Shown piece after piece: positions 62,913 through 64,000 of a DNA stretch of 64,000 nucleotides. The stretch is taken from NCBI RefSeq assembly GCF_002127585.1, contig NZ_NEGZ01000030.1, positions 1-64,000 on the forward strand. The letters run 5' to 3'. Under the pieces are notes generated by a model, which worked only from the letters and a program-made list of their open reading frames with translations, was not told the origin of the DNA and searched no databases. The stretch comes from Janthinobacterium sp. GW458P. GTDB taxonomy: Bacteria; Pseudomonadota; Gammaproteobacteria; Burkholderiales; Burkholderiaceae_D. Numbering within the stretch: position 1 is the first letter of the stretch; each line of letters opens with the position of its first letter. Both the position numbers and the translations under genes were made by a program.

Positions 62913-64000
62913 ATGACATACCGCCGTCCCGCCCCCAGCTCTGTTCTGCTCACGCGCGTTGCCGCACGCCCCGCCGCCGTCCTCCTGCCCTGCCTGCTGT
63001 CGCTGGCCGTCAGCGGCGCCTGGGCCGAAGGCAATGTGGCCGCCGATCCCACCATGAACACGGTGGTCGTCACCGCTTCCGGCACGGCCATCGACATCAA
63101 GGATGCGCCGGCCAGCATCAGCGTCATCACGCGCGAGGAAATCGAGCGCCAGCCCGTGTATGACCTCAACACCCTGCTGCGCCGCATCCCCGGCGTGACG
63201 GGCGGCACCGGCCCCGAAGGCGAAGCGTCGAAGATCAAGCTGCGCGGCCTGCCCGACAAATACACGCTGATTCTCGTCGACGGCAAGCGCGTGGGCAGCT
63301 CGGCCGACACGGCCTACCGTCCCGACCTGGGCCGCCAGGACTTGAACTGGATCTCGCCCGACATGATCGAGCGCATCGAAGTGGTGCGCGGTCCCATGTC
63401 CTCGCTGTACGGCTCGGACGCCATGGGCGGCGTGATCAACATCATCACGCGCAAGGTGCCGGGCAAGTGGAACGGCTCGGCCACGGCCAATTACACGCAG
63501 CCGCAGGACAGCGGCCGCGGCACGGCGCACCAGCTGGGCGTGAACCTGGCCGGCCCCCTGTCGGACACGGTGGGCATGCGCCTGGGCGTGAGCCAGACGC
63601 GCCAGAATGCCGATGAAAAATCCTTCGACAAAGCGGGTGCCATGGGCGGCGAACGCAACCAGACTGTCTCGGGCCAGCTGACCTGGGCGCTGGGCAAGAA
63701 ACAGAACCTGTCGCTGGACGCCAGCTATGGCAGGCAGGAAGCGAGCACTTCGAGTGCGCGTGATGCGGATGGCGAACCGCTGGTCTACAGCTGGGGCGCC
63801 AGCAAGCTGATACGCAAGAGCGCCAGCCTCGGCTACGAAGGCCGCTGGGACTTCGGCAAGACCACGGTCAACCTGTACCACAACGATTTCGACAACGAAG
63901 TCGTCGGCACGGTGGCCAAATCCAAGGACAGCACCCTGGACGCCAGCCTGGAAAAACGCGTCGGCTGGGGCGGCATCGAGCAAATGCTGGTGATGGGCGG
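62913..64000 (+). CDS. TonB-dependent outer-membrane receptor, probably for a ferric siderophore (partial)
   Basis: The first 362 codons are in the window; the gene runs past the right edge. A signal peptide (about residues 15-39, ending SGAWA) is followed by the TonB-box region (MNTVVVTASG) and a plug domain: APASISVITREEIERQPVYDL, RIPGVTG, IKLRGLPDKYTLILVDGKRV and IERIEVVRGPMSSLYGSDAMGGVINIITRK. The beta-barrel begins with repeated strands (GVNLAGPLSD, LGVSQTRQN). The plug resembles FepA/CirA-type catecholate receptors; the ligand is not certain. The Fur box upstream supports a role in iron uptake. The ATG at 62913 is chosen because it gives the signal peptide; GGAAAG precedes it. Confidence 0.92.
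   Translation, partial: MTYRRPAPSSVLLTRVAARPAAVLLPCLLSLAVSGAWAEGNVAADPTMNTVVVTASGTAIDIKDAPASISVITREEIERQPVYDLNTLLRRIPGVTGGTGPEGEASKIKLRGLPDKYTLILVDGKRVGSSADTAYRPDLGRQDLNWISPDMIERIEVVRGPMSSLYGSDAMGGVINIITRKVPGKWNGSATANYTQPQDSGRGTAHQLGVNLAGPLSDTVGMRLGVSQTRQNADEKSFDKAGAMGGERNQTVSGQLTWALGKKQNLSLDASYGRQEASTSSARDADGEPLVYSWGASKLIRKSASLGYEGRWDFGKTTVNLYHNDFDNEVVGTVAKSKDSTLDASLEKRVGWGGIEQMLVMG

Noticed and set aside
62700-63983. Minus-strand open frame opposite the TonB receptor
   Set aside because: The plus strand encodes an unmistakable signal peptide, plug and barrel; the opposite frame has no SD or motif.

Overview
This is a GC-rich proteobacterial chromosome segment. Exosortase B with its Eps partners, several PEP-CTERM proteins ending in a membrane helix plus Arg-rich tail, AlgD-type sugar metabolism and a CoA-dependent 2-aminobenzoate operon together point to a betaproteobacterium of the Oxalobacteraceae (Janthinobacterium/Duganella/Massilia type). 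The genus is inferred from gene content, not proven. Almost everything lies on the minus strand; only the PEP-CTERM gene at 4674 and the TonB receptor at the right edge are on the plus strand.

Left part (1-7.9 kb): a truncated response regulator with an atypical receiver, an operon of an extracellular nuclease and a PEP-CTERM protein behind a convincing Pho-box promoter, a plus-strand PEP-CTERM gene, a TIGR03790 protein, and two tandem FxDxF PEP-CTERM genes.

Main block (8-39 kb): a roughly 31 kb exopolysaccharide/exosortase locus. In transcription order it encodes a CAAX-protease-like protein, EpsL, an undecaprenyl-phosphate sugar transferase, EpsD, EpsE, EpsF, EpsG, exosortase B, EpsI, a Wzy-like polymerase, a Wzx-like flippase, a DXD glycosyltransferase, two membrane acyltransferases, a secreted heparinase-fold lyase, two glycosyltransferases, a CapK-like adenylating enzyme, another glycosyltransferase, a second heparinase-fold protein, AlgD, a glycosyltransferase, a sugar nucleotidyltransferase and ManC. 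ManC makes GDP-mannose and AlgD oxidises it to GDP-mannuronate; the two lyase-fold proteins would suit a uronate-containing, acylated polymer. The same locus sorts PEP-CTERM proteins through XrtB. Candidate sigma-54-like promoter elements occur at its internal unit starts.

Middle part (39-45 kb): Uup ABC-F ATPase, tRNA-Arg(CCT), an MBOAT/SGNH O-acylation pair, and a PEP-CTERM protein with a TLDc-like domain.

Right part (45-64 kb): an eight-gene operon for aerobic CoA-dependent 2-aminobenzoate breakdown (ligase, fused monooxygenase/reductase, SDR, MarR, enoyl-CoA hydratase, acyl-CoA dehydrogenase, RidA) with a perfect inverted repeat overlapping its promoter; a 1417-residue propeller hybrid histidine kinase with its response regulator; a patatin-like phospholipase; gamma-glutamyltransferase; an SDR acyl-CoA dehydrogenase behind a perfect 22-bp palindrome; a small secreted Cys protein; and the start of a Fur-controlled TonB-dependent receptor.

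No rRNA, CRISPR array, insertion sequence or prophage gene was seen.
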